NCBI GenBank assembly: GCA_017442805.1
Contig: JAFRZA010000043.1
Span: 16,817-80,816, forward strand
DNA: 64,000 bases
Reading direction: 5' to 3'
DNA from: Erysipelotrichaceae bacterium
GTDB taxonomy: Bacteria; Bacillota_I; Bacilli_A; Erysipelotrichales; Erysipelotrichaceae
How positions within the stretch are numbered: the stretch's first letter is position 1; every line of letters begins with the position of its first letter. A program made the translations under genes and the position numbers. Positions 36,255 through 44,345 of the stretch are shown here, one piece after another. The notes beneath the pieces are model-generated. The model saw only the letters and a program-made list of their open reading frames with translations, searched no databases and was not told the origin of the DNA.

Positions 36255-36491
36255 TTATAATTTGTTGCCTAAGACGAAGATGATCAAAAATGAAATCAGC
36301 AGGCCGTAAATGGCGCAGGTTTCGGAAATGGCGGCGCCGATGATGGCCATGGACTGGATCTTGCCGGCAGCATCGGGGTTCTTGCCGATGGCTTCAACGG
36401 CGGCGATGGCAACCTTGCCTTCGAAGATACCGGTAACCATGCCGGTCATGACTGATAAGGTGGCGGCGAACGCTAACAGTGCTACTTCCAT
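36255..36491 (-). CDS. atpE: Fo ATP synthase c subunit, probable Na+-binding type
   Basis: 78 residues, two membrane helices. The ion-carrying Glu57 lies in AISETCAIYG. Glu24 in GIFEGK occupies the place of Gln32 in Na+-binding c subunits, 33 residues before Glu57 as in Gln32/Glu65 numbering. Thr58 and Tyr62 match the Na+-coordinating Ser66 and Tyr70. This is the two-carboxylate rotor pattern described for Fusobacterium, so Na+ coupling is inferred. Confidence 0.95.
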   Translation of the reverse strand: MEVALLAFAATLSVMTGMVTGIFEGKVAIAAVEAIGKNPDAAGKIQSMAIIGAAISETCAIYGLLISFLIIFVLGNKL

Positions 36492-36505
36492 AAGTTTCCT
36501 CCTAT

Positions 36506-37189
36506 TTACTCATTGCTCGGCAGTTCCTTGCCGATGAACGAAATTGACAGTATTACGAAGATGTAGGTCTGCATGGCTCCTGAGAACAGGTCAAAGTAGA
36601 AATGCAGGACCGGGGCGACGATGACTCCAATCAGGTTAAAGTTGTGCAGCAGCGGGATCGCTGAGGACACCGCTGCCAGCATGGCATAGATGACCTTCAT
36701 CAGGATGCCGCCGGAAATGATGTTTCCGAACAGACGCAGCGACAGGGAAGCCAGTGTGGAGACCTTGCTGATGACGTTGATCAGAACGAAGGGGGCAAAG
36801 GGCTCAAACCAGCTCTTGATGTACCCTCCGGTTCCCCTGGCCTTGGCGGAGCAGACCTCGATCAGAATGCAGGTGATGGCCGCCAGGGTGAAGGTGACGC
36901 TGTAGTTTGCCGTTGGGCTTTCCAGGGCAAACAGACCGGCGATGTTGGAAACGAAGATGTACAGGCCGACGGTGGCGATGTACGGCGACAGCTTTCTGGC
37001 CAGGTTTTCATTGGTCTTGTCTCTGACAATGTTCTCAATGGCCTGGGCTGCCATCAGGCACACCAGTACGACGCCCTTGGGCTGCGACAGCGGATCGAAT
37101 TTGCGGAGCCTGCTGTTAACGAACAGCAGCAGCAGCGCGATCATTCCGGTAACGGCCCAGATGTAGTAGACGGTTGACTGAATTTCCAT
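36506..37189 (-). CDS. atpB: Fo ATP synthase a subunit
   Basis: 227 residues with about five membrane helices. The essential Arg lies in LASLSLRLFGNIISGGILM, and the C-terminal helix has PVLHFYFDLFSGAMQTYIF. It forms the ion half-channels against the c ring. Confidence 0.95.
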   Translation of the reverse strand: MEIQSTVYYIWAVTGMIALLLLFVNSRLRKFDPLSQPKGVVLVCLMAAQAIENIVRDKTNENLARKLSPYIATVGLYIFVSNIAGLFALESPTANYSVTFTLAAITCILIEVCSAKARGTGGYIKSWFEPFAPFVLINVISKVSTLASLSLRLFGNIISGGILMKVIYAMLAAVSSAIPLLHNFNLIGVIVAPVLHFYFDLFSGAMQTYIFVILSISFIGKELPSNE

Positions 37190-37193
37190 GACA

Positions 37194-37502
37194 TCACCTC
37201 CTTTTCAGAAACAGAATTTCCTTAAAAAATAAATAAAGCTTAACTGACATCAGCCCCAGGGCAACGGTGAATACGCTGAGATAACGGGGAATTACCATCG
37301 CCGTTAACAGCGGCAACGCCAGTACCGTGATTCTCAGTACGGCGCCGGCCAGGAGAGAGCCTTTCGCTTTATTATGTCTTTTTATCGCCTTTCTCATGCT
37401 TTCTTCCACCATCCAGCGGTGGACGAGACTGAACGCCATGCCTGTCAGCAAACCGGCAATCAGCGCTGCAGCTGTAGGCTTGAGAATCAGCTCGGTGTTC
37501 AT
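37194..37502 (-). CDS. atpI: AtpI-like small membrane protein
   Basis: 102 residues with four hydrophobic segments. It has the position and size of AtpI, which helps c-ring assembly or Mg2+ handling at the head of atp operons. A Lys/Arg-rich stretch (RKAIKRHNKAKGS) lies between helices. Sequence similarity to AtpI is weak, and position is the main support. Its ATG overlaps the TGA of a 22-codon leader ORF. Confidence 0.75.
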   Translation of the reverse strand: MNTELILKPTAAALIAGLLTGMAFSLVHRWMVEESMRKAIKRHNKAKGSLLAGAVLRITVLALPLLTAMVIPRYLSVFTVALGLMSVKLYLFFKEILFLKRR

Positions 37503-37567
37503 TCAGAAGCGCGATAACAAGACAGTTTACATCCGGCCGATTCAGGCACCTTAGGTTTGTAGAACAT
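37499..37567 (-). CDS. 22-codon leader ORF overlapping atpI
   Basis: MFYKPKVPESAGCKLSCYRA then SE and TGA. The TGA overlaps the atpI ATG as ATGA, the classic form of translational coupling. AAAGGGG lies upstream at about 10 nt. It is either a leader peptide controlling atp translation or a small protein. It contains two Cys. Confidence 0.55.
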   Translation of the reverse strand: MFYKPKVPESAGCKLSCYRASE

Positions 37568-37599
37568 ATCCCGTTATCCCCTTTCTTTAGAACAATAAG

Positions 37600-37608
37600 A
37601 TTTTAGCA
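37600..37608 (-). promoter_or_regulatory. Probable promoter of the atp operon
   Basis: TGCTAAAAT (extended -10) on the minus strand, 33 bp upstream of the leader ORF. The -35 (ATGCAA at 17 bp) is poor. Confidence 0.6.
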
Positions 37609-37650
37609 TATCTGCCTTCTCTTTGCATTAAAAATCGGTCGTAACGGAAG

Positions 37651-37675
37651 CGGCGGCAGTTGGTTTCTGCCGCCG
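37651..37675 (-). terminator. Hairpin after the MsrA-DNPH1 fusion gene
   Basis: CGGCGGCAG/CTGCCGCCG stem immediately after the stop, with only a weak T tract. Confidence 0.6.
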
Positions 37676-38581
37676 TCATTTCAGAATCTCATCGATCTTT
37701 TCCAGCACTTCTTCCGGCTTTTCGTAGAAGAAGATCTGGAAATACGGATCCCCCGTCAGCATTGCCGACAGGTTGACATCCTTACGGCAGAACAGATAAC
37801 AGGGCAGTCCGATCTTTTCAGCATAGGCCAGTTCGTAGCCTACCCCCAGCGAAGGCGTGCTGCATTCGCCGATCAGCACATCACTCTCTCTGAGCCAGGC
37901 GGTGTCCTGGTCATAGATGTCTCTGGCCGATGGCCTGACTTCCAGGTCAAGATTGCCGACGTGTTCGGTCAGAACGTCCGCCTTCTTCTGCATGTGAGCG
38001 ATGATCTGCCGGTAGACTTCCGCGTCATTGCGGCCGCCTCTGATCGAGCCGGCAAAGTAGACTCGGGTACGATCCTTCTGTCTGTTCAGTTCTCTGATCT
38101 CTTCAAACTCGGCAAAGCTGACATGGCAGTAGCCGTTGGGGTTGTTGATCAGATAGTTCTGGTGATAGTCTTCGGCGTCATAGAAGCGTTCCAGCGGCTT
38201 GAGTTCCACATGGAATTCCGGATAATTCCGCTTCTTTTCCTCAAAGATCTTTCTCAGCAGCGGCAGATCAGATTCATTGTCGTAATAGACGCCGGTCTGA
38301 TACTGCGATCCGATGTCTTCCTTCTGGCGGTTGGCCTGCGTCGGGTCAATGCAGATGAAGAAAGCGTCGATGATCTTTCTCATCGAGATCTTCTTAGCCT
38401 CATATACCACCTTTACGGTCTCCCGGTAGCCGGTGGTGTCGGTGCACACTTCCTTATAGGTCGGATTGTCGGTATGACCGTTGGCATAGCCCACTTTCGT
38501 GGAGACAATGCCATCCAGCATCTGCATGGCTCTTTCCATGCCCCAGAAGCAGCCTCCGGCCAGATAAATCGTCTTTTCCAT
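37676..38581 (-). CDS. Fusion of peptide methionine sulfoxide reductase A and 2'-deoxynucleoside 5'-phosphate N-hydrolase-like domain
   Basis: 301 residues. Residues 1-160 are MsrA: catalytic Cys in AGGCFWGMERAM, then GYANGHTDNPTYKEVCTDTTGY, and a resolving Cys in NGYCHVSF. It reduces the S form of methionine sulfoxide in proteins. After a short linker, residues about 170-301 are a DNPH1/Rcl-like nucleotide N-glycosidase: YFAGSIRGGRNDAEVY, LTEHVG, and SDVLIGECSTPSLGVGYEL, the family block with the catalytic Glu. DNPH1 in animals hydrolyses 5-hydroxymethyl-dUMP, an oxidised nucleotide. The fusion therefore suggests one protein for repair of oxidised protein and clean-up of oxidised nucleotides, which is inference. 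Confidence 0.9.
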   Translation of the reverse strand: MEKTIYLAGGCFWGMERAMQMLDGIVSTKVGYANGHTDNPTYKEVCTDTTGYRETVKVVYEAKKISMRKIIDAFFICIDPTQANRQKEDIGSQYQTGVYYDNESDLPLLRKIFEEKKRNYPEFHVELKPLERFYDAEDYHQNYLINNPNGYCHVSFAEFEEIRELNRQKDRTRVYFAGSIRGGRNDAEVYRQIIAHMQKKADVLTEHVGNLDLEVRPSARDIYDQDTAWLRESDVLIGECSTPSLGVGYELAYAEKIGLPCYLFCRKDVNLSAMLTGDPYFQIFFYEKPEEVLEKIDEILK

Positions 38582-38585
38582 GTCG

Positions 38586-39869
38586 TTATCTCCGCTCTGC
38601 CAGTTTCAGCAGTTCTTCTCTCTCGTTCGGGTAGCCTTCCAGCACCCGTTCCATGATCTCTTCCAGCTTGTCGCCGATCTCCCTGCCCTGATAGCCCAGC
38701 GCCAGCAGATCGTTGCCGTTGATCTGCAGGTCCGCTATCCTGACCGCTGCGTTTTCCGCGATGAGTTTTTCGACTTCTTCAGCCAGTTTGTCGCACTCTT
38801 CCGGATGACTGTATTCGGTATTCTGTGCCAGGCAGTCAGCCTTCTTCAGGACAATCAGATCAAGGGCGTATTCGCCCATCCGGCTTAACAGCCTTCTGGC
38901 CTTAGGCAGCTGGTCGTGATTTTCAATCAGCAGCAGAGCCGCCTTTGATGTTCTGTTGTCCATGCGCAGCCGCTCAAAGATCTTCTCCGCGATCTCCGCA
39001 GACACCACGGCATGACCGTAGAAATGGTCCTTTCCGTTTTCGTCCGTCGTCCTGACTACCGCCTTGCCGATGTCGTGAAACAGGGCGGCCCAGCGGACGT
39101 AGGGTTTGGCCGGCGAACCGGCGACGACCTTGACAGTATGATGCCACAGGTCATAAAGATGATATTTATGGTGCTGGGGAACATCCTGCATCATGGCCAG
39201 TTCTGGCAGGAAGATTTCAAAGATCTCCTCGTATTCCAGCAGGTACGGCTCAATGTATTCGCTGCAGAGGATCTCGTTCATTTCCTTCAGGATGCGCTCC
39301 TGGGAAACGTAACGCAGATCTTCCTTTCTTTCAAACATTGCTTCCCGGGTCTTTTCCTCGATCGCAAAGCCGAAGCGGCTGGCGAAGCGGATCGCCCTCA
39401 GGATGCGCAGGGCATCTTCGCCGAAGCGCTCCCGCGGATCGCCGACAGTTCTGATGATGCCGTCCTGCAGGTCCTGCTGACCGCCGAAAAGATCGACCAG
39501 ATCTTTACCGTTATAAGCCATCGCGTTGATGGTGAAGTCCCGCCGGCTCAGATCATCGCTGATGTTTCTGGAGAAACTCACCTCATCGGGATGGCGGTGG
39601 TCGCTGTAAACGGTCTCCGTGCGGTAAGTGGTTACTTCAAAGCCCTCATGGTCAACGATCACCGTTACCGTGCCATGCTGCAGACCGGTGTCGCTGTACC
39701 TCTCGAAGATCTCATGCATCTGTTCGGGAGTGGCGTTGGTGGTGATGTCATAGTCGTGAGGCTGCAGGCCTAAAAGGCTGTCGCGCACGCAGCCGCCGAC
39801 GATATAGCCTTCAAAACCGGCGTCCGCCAGTTTCTGAAGGATGTAGCTTACCTTTTCGGGAATGTTCAT
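38586..39869 (-). CDS. cca: CCA tRNA nucleotidyltransferase with HD domain
   Basis: 427 residues. Class II nucleotidyltransferase: VGGCVRDSLLGLQPHDYDITTN with the DxD, RRDFTINAMAYN, and RALRFASRFGF-like region in ILRAIRFASRFGF. A C-terminal HD domain follows (LFHDIGKA, HAVVSAEI). It adds or repairs the 3' CCA of tRNAs. 4 bp upstream of the MsrA fusion. Confidence 0.94.
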   Translation of the reverse strand: MNIPEKVSYILQKLADAGFEGYIVGGCVRDSLLGLQPHDYDITTNATPEQMHEIFERYSDTGLQHGTVTVIVDHEGFEVTTYRTETVYSDHRHPDEVSFSRNISDDLSRRDFTINAMAYNGKDLVDLFGGQQDLQDGIIRTVGDPRERFGEDALRILRAIRFASRFGFAIEEKTREAMFERKEDLRYVSQERILKEMNEILCSEYIEPYLLEYEEIFEIFLPELAMMQDVPQHHKYHLYDLWHHTVKVVAGSPAKPYVRWAALFHDIGKAVVRTTDENGKDHFYGHAVVSAEIAEKIFERLRMDNRTSKAALLLIENHDQLPKARRLLSRMGEYALDLIVLKKADCLAQNTEYSHPEECDKLAEEVEKLIAENAAVRIADLQINGNDLLALGYQGREIGDKLEEIMERVLEGYPNEREELLKLAERR

Positions 39870-39897
39870 ACTATTAATTTATCACATTTGAGTGCGC

Positions 39898-39903
39898 TAT
39901 AAT
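39898..39903 (+). promoter_or_regulatory. -10 element of the Cof-like hydrolase gene
   Basis: Perfect TATAAT on the plus strand, about 18 bp before the start and directly before AGGAGG. -35 not clear. Confidence 0.55.
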
Positions 39904-39920
39904 ACAGAGGAGGAAAGGTG

Positions 39921-40787
39921 ATGAGAATGATCAGACTTGTCGCAACCGACATTGACGGAACCCTCGTTGACGGTAATCTTAATTTCCCGGGAAATACCAT
40001 GGAGACGCTTTACTGGCTCAACGATCAGGGCATTGAGGTCATGCTGGCATCGGGACGTTCCTACGAGGAAGCCCTGCAGGTCGTCGACGCCGTCGACTTT
40101 CCCGTCGGCTGCATCTGTTACAACGGCGCCCAGACCCGGGACGGTCAGGGACCGATCGTTGAAAGCTTTCCCATGGACCTTTCCATTCTTCAGAGCATGG
40201 AGAAGATCCATGACCGCCTTCCGGTCATTCTGCTTTATCTGACCAGCGATAAGACATACTGCTGCGAAAGTCTGGAGAAATACCGCCGGGAATGCCTGCG
40301 CTTCAGTGTTGAAGAAGAGGGGCTTCCGACTGATGTTTCCGTAAAGCGCTTTGAAGAGGTCGTGCTGTTAAGGGAAATCGTCTTCAGCTGTCCCTTTGAA
40401 GAAATTCCTCTTGATGACGTGCTGAAATGCGAGTGGCTGTTTCTCAGCCCCGCTCAGTTCAGCGCTCTTGCCGGCGAGCTTTCCGAGGTCAAAGGAATTG
40501 ACTTCATGACCGGCGGCTACTTCAACAACATGGAAGTCATTCAGTCCGGCGTCTCCAAGGGCAAGGCCCTCAGGGACTACTGCCTGACCAGGGGAATCAG
40601 CCTTAATGAAATCATCACTCTGGGCGACAGTGAAAACGATGTCTCAATGCTTGAGGGCATAGAGTATTCCGTAGCCATGGGCCAGAGTCCCCAGAGTGTT
40701 AAGGACAAGGCCGGTTATGTCACCGGAGACATTCAGGACGACGGCTTCACTCAGGCGGTCAGAACAATAATCACAAACGAAAAGTGA
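39921..40787 (+). CDS. Cof-type HAD hydrolase
   Basis: 288 residues from ATG 39921 (AGGAGG 7 nt upstream; a GTG lies one codon earlier). DIDGTLVDG is the nucleophile motif and TLGDSENDVSMLE the metal-binding motif, with a C2-type cap between. It acts on sugar or nucleotide phosphates, exact substrate unknown. It is divergent from cca and convergent with upp. Confidence 0.92.
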   Translation: MRMIRLVATDIDGTLVDGNLNFPGNTMETLYWLNDQGIEVMLASGRSYEEALQVVDAVDFPVGCICYNGAQTRDGQGPIVESFPMDLSILQSMEKIHDRLPVILLYLTSDKTYCCESLEKYRRECLRFSVEEEGLPTDVSVKRFEEVVLLREIVFSCPFEEIPLDDVLKCEWLFLSPAQFSALAGELSEVKGIDFMTGGYFNNMEVIQSGVSKGKALRDYCLTRGISLNEIITLGDSENDVSMLEGIEYSVAMGQSPQSVKDKAGYVTGDIQDDGFTQAVRTIITNEK

Positions 40788-40813
40788 TGTGCTTTCAAGT
40801 TCACATCACTTTT
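40780..40813. terminator. Bidirectional terminator between the Cof-like gene and upp
   Basis: AAAAGTGATGTG/CACATCACTTTT with a 10-nt loop. It overlaps the stop of the plus-strand gene. Confidence 0.9.
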
Positions 40814-40822
40814 TTCTCTGTC

Positions 40823-41443
40823 TTACTTGGTTCCAAAGATGCGGTCGCCGGCATCGCCCAGACCGGGAACGATGTAGCCGATCTCATTCAGCCTTTCATC
40901 CTTGGCGGCCAGATAGATATCAACATCCGGATGAGCCTTCTCGACGGCGTCAATGCCTTCCTGAACGCCGACCAGGCAGACCAGGGTAATGTCGGTGGCG
41001 CCGGCTTCCTTGACGAAGTTGATGGCGGCGGTGGCGCTGCCGCCGGTTGCCAGCATCGGGTCAACGACAAAGACCTTGGCAGAAGCGATGTTGGGCGGGA
41101 ACTTGGCATAGTATGAGTGCGGCTCCAGCGTCTCCTCGTCACGGTACAGACCGACGTGACCGACCTTGGCGGTCGGGATGATGGCCTGAATGCCGTCAAC
41201 CATGCCCAGACCGGCTCTCAGAATGGGAACGAGCACGACCGGCTTGTCCAGTTCATAGCCGATGGCCTTTCCCATCGGGGTTTCAATGGGAACTTCCTTC
41301 AGGGCAATGTCCTGCATGATTTCATAAACCATCAGTCCGCCGATCTCGTCCAGGTTCTGCCGGAAATCCTTGGTTCCGGTTTCCTTGCGGCGCATGATGG
41401 TCAGCTTATGCTTAATTAACGGGTGGTCTAATAAATGCAACAT
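40823..41443 (-). CDS. upp: Uracil phosphoribosyltransferase
   Basis: 206 residues. Salvages uracil with PRPP to UMP. PRPP loop [16 protein letters not shown] and the C-terminal [13 protein letters not shown] are diagnostic. It follows tsaC at about 24 bp with GAGGAGG before its ATG, so it is probably cotranscribed. Confidence 0.97.
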   Translation of the reverse strand: MLHLLDHPLIKHKLTIMRRKETGTKDFRQNLDEIGGLMVYEIMQDIALKEVPIETPMGKAIGYELDKPVVLVPILRAGLGMVDGIQAIIPTAKVGHVGLYRDEETLEPHSYYAKFPPNIASAKVFVVDPMLATGGSATAAINFVKEAGATDITLVCLVGVQEGIDAVEKAHPDVDIYLAAKDERLNEIGYIVPGLGDAGDRIFGTK

Positions 41444-41467
41444 GTGATTACCTCCTCTTTTATAATC

Positions 41468-42058
41468 CTAAAGCAGCGCTTTATTGATGTCTTCAAGTTT
41501 CAAATCGCCCTGGCGCAGCAGCTTAAGTTCTTCGCCGGTGCAGTCGATGATGGTGCTGGCGGTCTTGGAAAAGGCCTCGCCGGCAACGATCAGGTCAATG
41601 CGGCCGTCCAGCTGCTGCAGAACTTCCGCGTCGGTATTGCAGGCCGGTTCGCCGGACAGGTTGGCGCTGGTGACGTACATCGGTCCGACTCTTTCCAGCA
41701 GGGTCAGGGCAAACAGGTCATTGGGGATGCGCACGGCCACGGTGTCCAGTCCGTTGTCAATGACATATTTCTTCTTTAAGACCAGGGTCAGGGCTCCGGG
41801 CATGAAGCGCAGAGCCAGTTTTCTTTCTCTGTCACTCAGCCAGGCGATGGCTTCCAGATCAGCCAGCGAAGCTACCATTACCGGAAAGGGCTTGGTCTCC
41901 GGCCTCTTCTTGGCATTCTTCAGTTTTTCAGCGGCAGTCCTGCTGCTGCATAAAACACCGATACCATAAACAGTATCGGTGGGAAAAGCTAAAATACAGT
42001 CATTATGTAAAGCCTGGACGATTTCTTCGAATTTGTCTTTCGTTAAAACTCTGGTCAT
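41468..42058 (-). CDS. tsaC: Threonylcarbamoyl-AMP synthase (TsaC/Sua5/YrdC family)
   Basis: 196 residues. YrdC domain: AFPTDTVYGIGVL, KKRPETKPFPVMV, and TSANLSGEPA. It makes the TC-AMP used for t6A37 in ANN-decoding tRNAs. Shorter than Bacillus Sua5 because the C-terminal Sua5 domain is absent. Confidence 0.93.
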   Translation of the reverse strand: MTRVLTKDKFEEIVQALHNDCILAFPTDTVYGIGVLCSSRTAAEKLKNAKKRPETKPFPVMVASLADLEAIAWLSDRERKLALRFMPGALTLVLKKKYVIDNGLDTVAVRIPNDLFALTLLERVGPMYVTSANLSGEPACNTDAEVLQQLDGRIDLIVAGEAFSKTASTIIDCTGEELKLLRQGDLKLEDINKALL

Positions 42059-42075
42059 AAGCAGTCCTTACATCC

Positions 42076-42096
42076 GTCATCCTATAATTGGATGAC
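42076..42096. other. Hairpin between the MFS gene and tsaC
   Basis: GTCATCC TATAATT GGATGAC, a perfect 7-bp stem with no T run. It is within the tsaC leader on the minus strand and could be a regulatory stem or protein site. Confidence 0.4.
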
Positions 42097-42133
42097 CCTG
42101 AATTCCTTACCTGTTATTCTAATACAGCCGGTC

Positions 42134-43300
42134 TTACTGTGCAATTGTCTTTTTCTTTTCCCGGTAGTACAGCCATAACAGGAAAAGCGATGCCAGGCCG
42201 AATGCGGCCAGGGTGAACAGAGCGCTGTTGATGCCGATGCTGTCCTCCAGATAACCGGTCAGAAGCGGGGCGATCAGCGATGGAATGTTGTTGTAGATGG
42301 CCAGGCCGATCAGCTGGCCGGAAGACTTCAGGCTCTCCGGCGATTCATCATCCACAAGTTCCTTGGTGGCAACCATGGTCAAGGGGAAAGTGAAGCCCTG
42401 CAGAACGGACAGAACCAGCACGAAGTTCAGGCTGTCGGACATGCCGTAAAGCAGGTAGCGCAGGGAATAGATGATCACGGAAAAACCATAGACCGCTATG
42501 GCGCCATACCGTCTGACGAGCCGGTTGCCGGTAAAGAACAGCGGCAGCTCGCAGAGTGCCATGACTGACCAGAACAGAGACACATGTCTCTCCACTCCGC
42601 CGACATAGAGGATCTTGTCGACGATTATGAAGTCGATGGCTACCATCATCGTGTAGCAGAAGGTCAGCGAAGCGACGATGAGGACGTAGGTTTTCTTCTT
42701 CATCAGCTTGCCGACATCGCTCCAGTTGATCTTCTCGTTGGAAATCTTGATGGCATCCTCCATCATGGCATTCACCATGATCAGCAGGGCGATGGCGATG
42801 ACCGCAGCCAGCGCCAGCATCTTATAAGTTCCCTTCTCGACGATCCGGCTGATCATTTCCGAGCCGACAGCCCAGCCGATTGAGCCATAAGCCCGGATGA
42901 TGCCGTAGCGTCTCTTCAGTTCATCTCCGCTTTCCAACGCATAACTGTCATAGACGTTGATGACGACCTTGAAGAACATGATGACCAGTGAAGCGGCGAT
43001 GAAATGGAAAAGGTAGTTGTATTCGCTGTGGCGGTAAAGCAGAACGCAGCAGACGGCAAACACCACATTCATGATGTTCAGATAGCGCTTGATGGTCCGG
43101 TTCCTGTCGCACAGATAGCCGACGAGAAACTGCAGAACGGTTCCCAGAACGGCACCGAAGGAAAGAATGGCGCTTCTCTGCATGGCGCTGTAGCCGATGT
43201 TGGTAAGATACGGAATCAGAAGGCAATAGGCAATCGCCTGAGCTACGTATTCAATAAAGAATGTAATCTTAAACATCAGCAGTTTCTTCTTATCGTTCAT
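42134..43300 (-). CDS. MFS transporter (MFS_1-like)
   Basis: 388 residues from ATG 43300, which has AGGAGG 8 nt upstream. About twelve membrane helices. Signature loops are VGYLCDRNRTIKRY between helices 2 and 3 and the second-half repeat around NRLVRRYGA. The pattern fits the MFS_1_like/LacY-like group for sugars or nucleosides. Substrate not assignable. It lies upstream of tsaC on the same strand. Confidence 0.85.
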   Translation of the reverse strand: MNDKKKLLMFKITFFIEYVAQAIAYCLLIPYLTNIGYSAMQRSAILSFGAVLGTVLQFLVGYLCDRNRTIKRYLNIMNVVFAVCCVLLYRHSEYNYLFHFIAASLVIMFFKVVINVYDSYALESGDELKRRYGIIRAYGSIGWAVGSEMISRIVEKGTYKMLALAAVIAIALLIMVNAMMEDAIKISNEKINWSDVGKLMKKKTYVLIVASLTFCYTMMVAIDFIIVDKILYVGGVERHVSLFWSVMALCELPLFFTGNRLVRRYGAIAVYGFSVIIYSLRYLLYGMSDSLNFVLVLSVLQGFTFPLTMVATKELVDDESPESLKSSGQLIGLAIYNNIPSLIAPLLTGYLEDSIGINSALFTLAAFGLASLFLLWLYYREKKKTIAQ

Positions 43301-43393
43301 GGTTCCCGCCTCCTTTTTCATTTTACCACACCCTGTCTTTCCCTTCTTTTGCGAAGCCCCGAAAATTTTTCTCGCTTTTTCAGCAAAATACTA

Positions 43394-43399
43394 TATAAT
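43394..43399 (+). promoter_or_regulatory. -10 element of tRNA-Ser
   Basis: TATAAT on the plus strand, 13 bp before the tRNA. -35 is poor. Confidence 0.65.
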
Positions 43400-43412
43400 G
43401 GTTATGCACCTT

Positions 43413-43500
43413 GGAGAGTTGGCCGAGCGGTTTAAGGCACCATCTTGGAAAGGTGGCGATGTGAAAGCATCCGTGAGTTCGAATCTCATGCTCTCCGCCA
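43413..43500 (+). tRNA. tRNA-Ser (anticodon GGA)
   Basis: 88 nt. Acceptor GGAGAGT/GCTCTCC with GCCA encoded, anticodon stem CCATC/GGTGG with loop TTGGAAA (anticodon GGA), long variable arm, T arm GTGAG/CTCAT. Confidence 0.97.
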
Positions 43501-43508
43501 TTACAGAC

Positions 43509-43541
43509 AAAAGAACCTGTCTCACAGATCGGTTCTTTTTT
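43509..43541 (+). terminator. Terminator after tRNA-Ser
   Basis: AAAAGAACC/GGTTCTTTT stem with a 13-nt loop and a T6 tail. Confidence 0.85.
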
Positions 43542-43545
43542 CATG

Positions 43546-43554
43546 TGCTATAAT
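43546..43554 (+). promoter_or_regulatory. Extended -10 promoter for the NERD gene
   Basis: TGCTATAAT right after the tRNA-Ser terminator. It lies downstream of the first ATG of the frame (43543), so that ATG cannot be used and the start is 43570. Confidence 0.7.
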
Positions 43555-43569
43555 CGTTATGGAAATCTT

Positions 43570-44274
43570 ATGGGAACTGTTGTTTTGTTTTACATACTCT
43601 TAATCCTCTTCATCATTTTTGTATTCTTTGCTTTCTATCGATCCAACGACAGTGACACAGACACTCCTGTGACGCCGCCGATAATCGTTCCCAAAAAGCC
43701 ATTAAGTGAGCAGGAAGCTTTTGGCATTGCCGGTGAGCAGCAAGTAGGTTACATGCTCAAAAGGATTGCCGCATCCTGCAATGGTCATGTATTTAATGAT
43801 TATACATTTGCTGATCAGCAGGGCTATTCAACAAACATTGACCATCTGCTCATATGCAAAGGCGGTTTATTTATCATCGAAACAAAGGCGAATAAGGGCA
43901 TTATTTACGGAAGCGATCGGGATGAATTATGGTATGCCGTAAAGGAAGAGTGGCAGGAAAACAGAGAGTTCAAAAACCCGGTACTCCAGAATCAGGGCCA
44001 CATCAACCACCTTCGCCGAATGATGGGGCAGAATCCGCCTAAGATGATTTCGATGATTATTTTTACATCAGCGAAATCACTCAATAATGTCGTCAGTTCT
44101 TGCACCTATGATATTGATTCCGCTTCCCGTTTCCTGATGGAAAAGACAAAGACGGACAAATACAGCCCTAAAACCGTCGAACGGATTTATCGCGAACTTA
44201 TTTACATAAGAGAAGAATTCGGCATTTCCATTGAGGAACATAACGCCATTGTGAAAGACAGATTCTGTTCTTAA
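43570..44274 (+). CDS. Membrane-anchored NERD-domain (nuclease-related) protein
   Basis: 234 residues from ATG 43570. One N-terminal membrane helix (about 3-24), then a NERD domain: GIAGEQQVGYMLKRI, STNIDHLLICKGGLFIIETKANKG (given in part), QNQGHINHLRRMM. The DH, E-x-K and Q motifs are those of restriction-endonuclease-like folds, so DNA or RNA cleavage is possible. It is AT-richer than its surroundings and sits just 3' of tRNA-Ser, which suggests an acquired gene. No defence partners are seen next to it. Confidence 0.85.
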   Translation: MGTVVLFYILLILFIIFVFFAFYRSNDSDTDTPVTPPIIVPKKPLSEQEAFGIAGEQQVGYMLKRIAASCNGHVFNDYTFADQQGYSTNIDHLLICKGGLFIIETKANKGIIYGSDRDELWYAVKEEWQENREFKNPVLQNQGHINHLRRMMGQNPPKMISMIIFTSAKSLNNVVSSCTYDIDSASRFLMEKTKTDKYSPKTVERIYRELIYIREEFGISIEEHNAIVKDRFCS

Positions 44275-44319
44275 TTTGTGATTGAGCAATTTCCCATGCC
44301 GATTATATCGATAGAAGTA

Positions 44320-44345
44320 AAATCTCCTGCCTGAACAGGAGATTT
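44320..44345. terminator. Terminator between the NERD gene and rsmD
   Basis: AAATCTCCTG CCTGAA CAGGAGATTT, T-rich on both sides. Confidence 0.85.

Noticed and set aside
44275..44343. Direct repeat of the tRNA-Ser 3' end beyond the NERD gene
   Set aside because: No matching repeat was found.
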